Shown: in pieces, positions 5,045 through 8,170 of the stretch
Layout of the letters: every line of letters begins with the position of its first letter
How positions within the stretch are numbered: position 1 is the stretch's first letter
Origin: CAYZJD01 sp964478455
GTDB lineage: Bacteria; Acidobacteriota; Terriglobia; Bryobacterales; Bryobacteraceae
DNA length: 8,170 nt
Direction of reading: 5' to 3'
NCBI GenBank assembly: GCA_964478455.1
Contig: CAYZJD010000201.1
Span: forward strand, 1-8,170
The notes under the pieces: model-generated
Told to the model about the DNA's origin: nothing
The model's input: the letters and a program-made list of their open reading frames with translations, nothing else
Database searches by the model: none
Program-made: the position numbers and the translations under genes

Positions 5045-8010
5045 TGGCGCTGATGAACCCGGTGACTTGGCTGCCGCTCGCGATGGCCCTCCTGGCCGTT
5101 CCGGGCGCGCCGGCCAGCCGGGTACTGGTGCTGGAGGACTTCGAGCCGGCCGGTTCTGCGAGCCGTTGGGAAGGGCCGGTCGAAGCCGTGAGCGGGAACG
5201 CTTCACACGGGCAGCGGTCGGGCAGGATTCGCTTCACGGCGGACCGCGTGCGAGCCGGGGTCTCGAAGATACCCGGCGACTGGAGCACGTATGACCGGCT
5301 CTTGTTTGACGTCTACAGCGCGCGCAAGGGCGTGTCGGCCCTCAGCCTGCGCATCGAGGATGAAAGCGAGCACTACGAGGCACCACGCAAGATCTGGGTG
5401 CAGCCGGGGTGGAACCATGTAGAGGCGAAGCTTAGGAGCTTGCGCACGGCCTCCGAAAGCCGGAGCCTTTCGCTCGGATCCATCCGGCGGCTGGAGCTGT
5501 CGGCGGAACGCCAGACACTCCCTTGGGTCATTCACGCCGACAACTTCCGGCTTGTCGCCGGAGAGGAGGGCGGCGAGACGGCATCGCGCCGTTCGCCGCA
5601 GGATACGGTGACCGTCCTCGAAGACCGCTTCTTCACCGTCCGGCAGGTGGCGAGACCCGAGGACGTGCCCGAAGCCCCTTCCATCGCCCGGTTGCGGGCG
5701 ATGGCCGAGCGGGAGCGGGAACAACTCGAGAAGACGATTCAGGCGGTCCAGGCTCAAGGGATCGAGACCATTTACGCCGAGCGGCACCTGGTGACCGCGG
5801 ACCTCGGGCTCCGGGTCCGCCCGACCCTGGCCTGGTTCAACAACGACGCAAGCAAGCGCGACATGTTCACATATGTGGCCCAAAGCTGCCGCCGGGCCCG
5901 CCACGAACTCGAGGACCTGGTCGCCGGCGTCACGCGGCTTCCGGCCACGGACGACACGCAGGCGCCCGAGGCGCTCATCCGGCCGCTGCCGCCGTTGAAG
6001 GGCCGGCCGATCAAGGACTGGTTCTTCCGCGACGACCGGGGCGAACCGCTGATGGTGCTGTCGCTTCACTCCCCCAGCCGGATGCTCGAGCGGTTCTTCG
6101 CCACGCCGCTCCAGCACATCGAGAGTTATTCCGTGGGCGGCGGCTCGCGGTGGACCATCGATGATTCGCCGGTGTACGAGGCCTTCCACAAGCATCCCGA
6201 TGCCCGCCGCGTGGGATGGGACGGCTGGTGCGGCCACCTCATCCGGGATCTTCACTCGATGGGCGTCAGCAAGCGCGAGAACGTGGTCATCTGCCTGGAG
6301 AGTCCTCACATCCGCGACGCCGTCGAGCAATACATCCGCGCGAACATCCCGAAGTTTCACGACAACCCGCAGCTTCTTTACGACATCATGGCCTACGAGC
6401 TGATGTACGTCTGCTACTGCGAGCGCAGCCAGCAGATGTTTCGCGACTGGCTCCGGGCCAGGCACGGCGGCATCGCGCGCGTCAACGAGCTCTGCGGCGC
6501 CCGTCACGCGGATTTTGGCGAGATCGCCGCTCCCCCGGTGAAGAACTCGCGCCCGCTGCCGGACACCAATCGCGCCTTGTGGTACGACTGGGCGCGCTTC
6601 AACATGGACCGCTTCACCGACTACCTGCTGTGGGTGAAGAACCGCATCCGGCAGATCGATCCGGATGTGCCGCTGGCCGCCGGCGGCAGCAGCAGCATGC
6701 TGGCGGGCCGTACCGGGACCACCGGCATCGACGAGGAGCGCATCGTCAATGAGGTAGACGACCTGATCATCCACGAGGGCGGCTCGACGATGGGGCTGGA
6801 TTTGCAGTTGGCCTTGTCGGAAGCGAAGAAGCCGCTGGCGGACCCGGAGATGAACGCCGCCGACGGCGTCGAACACCTCCTGCCCCATATGTTGCACGGC
6901 AAGTCGGTGATCCAGATCTATCATTGGCCCGCCCAGCCCTCGAACGAGTTCCGGAGCGTGATTCACAGTTCGCTCGCGCACAGCCCGGACATTCCCCTGG
7001 AGGACGTCGGCGAGGTCCTCCGGACGGCGCTGGACGCGCGCCGTCTGAACAAAGAAATCGCGGCGTTCGCCGGCGTCCCCGCCGAGGTGGCGATCCTGTA
7101 TTCCCAGACCTCCACGCTGCAACTGCCGCCCGAGATGCTCACCTGGCACAGCACGCCGTACCTGGCCGAACTCGAGAACACTTACGAGGCCGGCCGGTAC
7201 CTGGATGCGCGCGTAACGTTCGTCACCGAGCGCCAGATCGCCAAGGAATGGCTCGACCGTTACAAGCTCCTGCTTGTTCCGGCGGCGAGAAACGTGCCGG
7301 CCGGCGTTGCCGCGAAGATCTGGGAGTACGCGGCGCGGGGAGGACGGGTGCTGGTTGTGCCGGAGTCTTTGCTCGGCGACGAGTACGATCGACACCAGCC
7401 GTACCTCGAGCGGCTGGGGATTGCGGTGCGGGCGACCAGGTATCCAAGACCTGGCAGCGTGGCCGCCATGGCGCAGGGCTACGACCAGAGCTTTTCCCAG
7501 GCGGTCGACTTCACGGAGACGGCATTCAAGCTAAAGCCCGCGGAGGCAGCGTTCTCCGGTTCGATCGGCGAACTGGAAGGGCGGGGCGCGCGGCAGTCCA
7601 TCGAAGCCGGGGGAGCGGCCGAGACGCTGTTCCGCTTCGCCGACGGGGGTCCGGCCATGCTGCGCGTAGTCCTTGGCGAGGGGGCGGTGTACTACGCGGC
7701 GTGCTCCTTCGAGGGACGCAGCTACGCGCGCCTGCTGGACGCGCTGTTCGAGGAAACGGGGGTGACTCGGACCGTGCGCGTGCGCGCCGTGGAGGGGGCG
7801 GACAAGTGGAAGATCGAGGCGCGCTTTGCCCGCTTGGGAGACCGGAAACTGCTGTACGTGGTGAACTACAACCCGGCGGCGGCGCGCCTGAGCGTCCAAG
7901 CGCCTGCCGGCTTTTTCGGCGTACTCCACGACCTGCGGGAGCGCCGTGAGTTCAAGGGCGGGGAGATCGCTCTGCCAGCGCGCCAAACGGGCATCTACGA
8001 AATGTTCTGA
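5044..8010 (+). CDS. Secreted GH42-like (beta-galactosidase-like) glycoside hydrolase with an N-terminal carbohydrate-binding-like domain
   Basis: Residues 1-24 form a signal peptide (hydrophobic core about 8-19, likely cleavage after APA at 22-24; the n-region lacks a basic residue). Residues 27-171 look like a galactose-binding-type beta sandwich, with a YDRLLFDV strand, the PGWNHVE turn at 121-127 and a closing HADNFRLV strand. Residues 205-295 are largely helical. Residues 335-640 look like a clan GH-A barrel of GH42 type: CYC at 457-459 followed by F466-R-D-W-L-R-A-R-H-G, then WYDWARFNMDRF (513-524). E452, just before CYC, is the likely acid/base; E602 in DPEMN is a candidate nucleophile, with E578 an alternative. 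Residues 680-795 resemble the GH42 trimerisation domain (YKLLLVPAA at 740-748, ARGGRVLVVPE at 764-774), and residues 910-988 the C-terminal beta domain. At 988 residues it is longer than usual GH42 enzymes (about 650-700), because of the N-terminal region. Expected role: cleavage of galactosides or related glycans outside the cytoplasm; substrate unknown. Family call from motifs only. Confidence 0.8.
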   Translation: MALMNPVTWLPLAMALLAVPGAPASRVLVLEDFEPAGSASRWEGPVEAVSGNASHGQRSGRIRFTADRVRAGVSKIPGDWSTYDRLLFDVYSARKGVSALSLRIEDESEHYEAPRKIWVQPGWNHVEAKLRSLRTASESRSLSLGSIRRLELSAERQTLPWVIHADNFRLVAGEEGGETASRRSPQDTVTVLEDRFFTVRQVARPEDVPEAPSIARLRAMAEREREQLEKTIQAVQAQGIETIYAERHLVTADLGLRVRPTLAWFNNDASKRDMFTYVAQSCRRARHELEDLVAGVTRLPATDDTQAPEALIRPLPPLKGRPIKDWFFRDDRGEPLMVLSLHSPSRMLERFFATPLQHIESYSVGGGSRWTIDDSPVYEAFHKHPDARRVGWDGWCGHLIRDLHSMGVSKRENVVICLESPHIRDAVEQYIRANIPKFHDNPQLLYDIMAYELMYVCYCERSQQMFRDWLRARHGGIARVNELCGARHADFGEIAAPPVKNSRPLPDTNRALWYDWARFNMDRFTDYLLWVKNRIRQIDPDVPLAAGGSSSMLAGRTGTTGIDEERIVNEVDDLIIHEGGSTMGLDLQLALSEAKKPLADPEMNAADGVEHLLPHMLHGKSVIQIYHWPAQPSNEFRSVIHSSLAHSPDIPLEDVGEVLRTALDARRLNKEIAAFAGVPAEVAILYSQTSTLQLPPEMLTWHSTPYLAELENTYEAGRYLDARVTFVTERQIAKEWLDRYKLLLVPAARNVPAGVAAKIWEYAARGGRVLVVPESLLGDEYDRHQPYLERLGIAVRATRYPRPGSVAAMAQGYDQSFSQAVDFTETAFKLKPAEAAFSGSIGELEGRGARQSIEAGGAAETLFRFADGGPAMLRVVLGEGAVYYAACSFEGRSYARLLDALFEETGVTRTVRVRAVEGADKWKIEARFARLGDRKLLYVVNYNPAAARLSVQAPAGFFGVLHDLRERREFKGGEIALPARQTGIYEMF
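5681..5704 (+). other. Perfect 10-bp stem with a 4-base loop inside the hydrolase gene
   Basis: CCATCGCCCG is followed by GTTG and then its exact reverse complement CGGGCGATGG. The element lies in frame within codons 213-221 (Ser-Ile-Ala-Arg-Leu-Arg-Ala-Met-Ala), in the helical linker between the N-terminal sandwich and the barrel. No T-run follows, so it is not an intrinsic terminator. It is the strongest short hairpin I found besides the window axis; it could slow translation or protect mRNA, or be a coincidence of GC-rich codons. The mirror copy is at 2467-2490. Confidence 0.6.
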
Positions 8011-8098
8011 GGGCGGCAGGCCCCTGCGGCCGAAGCGGGACCGAATCTAGCCAGAGGGCAGGTAGTTATCAGCAGAGGTGGAATGCAAGAGGCTGCGG
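8011..8098. other. Spacer between the hydrolase and the truncated third gene
   Basis: Eighty-eight bases without a convincing open frame. A weak GC-rich fold (GCAGG and CCTGC at 8016-8027) follows the hydrolase stop codon but has almost no loop room and no T-run, so I do not call a terminator. No clear -35/-10 pair is visible. The spacer is long enough to hold a promoter for the next gene, or the next gene may simply be read through from the hydrolase. The mirror stretch is 73-160. Confidence 0.5.
8087..8092 (+). promoter_or_regulatory. Probable ribosome binding site of the truncated third gene
   Basis: AAGAGG sits 6 bases upstream of the ATG at 8099, good Shine-Dalgarno spacing, and supports that ATG as a true start. 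A competing signal, AGAGG at 8074-8078, precedes an ATG at 8083 in another frame by 4 bases, but that frame has poorer codon usage. The mirror site is 79-84 on the minus strand. Confidence 0.5.
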
Positions 8099-8170
8099 AT
8101 GGCGCGCTTTGCCCGGCGGACGGAAGCCGACTTGCCGGGACTCATCCGGGTCGAGAGACCGGAACCGCCC
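8099..8170 (+). CDS. 5' end of an unidentified gene, cut by the window edge
   Basis: Twenty-four codons open from an ATG with a well-placed ribosome binding site (AAGAGG, 8087-8092) and continue to the last base without a stop. The predicted N-terminus begins MARFARRTEADLPGLIRV. About four fifths of the codons end in G or C, similar to the two genes before it, whereas the alternative frame from 8083 is near 60 percent. The pattern R-R-x-T-E-A-D-L-P-G-L is reminiscent of the beginning of GNAT-type acetyltransferases (often written R-x-A-T-x-x-D-L-P-x-L), but 24 residues are far too few to assign a family. It shares orientation with the ROK and hydrolase genes, 88 bp downstream, so it could be a third operon member or start its own unit. 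Confidence 0.45.
   Translation, partial: MARFARRTEADLPGLIRVERPEPP

Larger units (their letters stand above)
1..8170. repeat. Perfect window-length inverted repeat (two 4,085-bp arms, no spacer)
   Basis: Seen directly: the first 20 bases are the reverse complement of the last 20, the ROK/hydrolase junction at 3121-3140 is the reverse complement of 5031-5050, and the centre is self-complementary. Every long open frame on one strand has an identical partner at 8171-minus-coordinate on the other, including non-coding shadow frames, so the arms match at nucleotide level and not only in protein. No terminal repeats, target duplications or transposase accompany the arms, and the symmetry reaches both ends of the window. 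Inference: the two arms are one genomic locus represented twice, most likely by fold-back assembly or a chimeric amplification product. A real inverted duplication with no spacer would be expected to be unstable and to carry some divergence. Confidence 0.97.

Noticed and set aside
8016..8027. Intrinsic terminator after the hydrolase gene
   Set aside because: The possible stem is 5 bp with a 2-base loop (or 4 bp with a 4-base loop), and no T-run follows.
1..8170. A composite transposon or integrated element with long terminal inverted repeats
   Set aside because: There is no transposase, integrase or unique central cargo, and the inverted arms make up the entire window.

Overview
The window is one 4,085-bp sequence present twice, head to head. 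Base i is the complement of base 8171-i from the first base to the last, with no spacer and no mismatch at any place I compared (both ends, both gene junctions, the centre). Open frames on both strands mirror each other exactly. The axis lies between 4085 and 4086, inside an alternating C/G tract (4079-4092). The real information content is therefore half the window: a three-gene strip on the right arm (4086-8170), repeated in reverse on the left arm (1-4085).

Right arm, left to right: (1) a ROK-family protein, 5'-truncated by the palindrome axis, ending at 5035; (2) after an 8-bp gap, a 988-residue exported protein of glycoside hydrolase 42 (beta-galactosidase-like) architecture, 5044-8010; (3) an 88-bp spacer, then the first 24 codons of a third reading frame that runs off the end (8099-8170). 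All three are read in the same direction. The ROK and hydrolase genes look co-transcribed: a sugar-responsive regulator (its catalytic Asp is replaced by Thr, so probably not a kinase) next to a secreted enzyme acting on an unidentified, possibly galactoside-containing, glycan. The left arm carries the same genes on the minus strand.

The DNA is GC-rich with strong G/C preference at third codon positions. A large exported CBM-plus-GH42-like enzyme beside a ROK regulator is typical of polysaccharide-degrading soil or sediment bacteria such as Acidobacteriota, Verrucomicrobiota or Planctomycetota; this is inference, and nothing in the window fixes the phylum.

The perfect, spacerless palindrome that cuts a conserved protein domain and reaches both ends of the window is most simply a fold-back assembly or amplification artefact. 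The apparent divergent, overlapping pair of ROK genes at the centre should not be read as biology without read-level evidence. I found no CRISPR array, tRNA, rRNA, transposase or phage gene, and no convincing undescribed multi-gene system. The most useful biological points are the substituted active-site signatures of the ROK protein and of the hydrolase.
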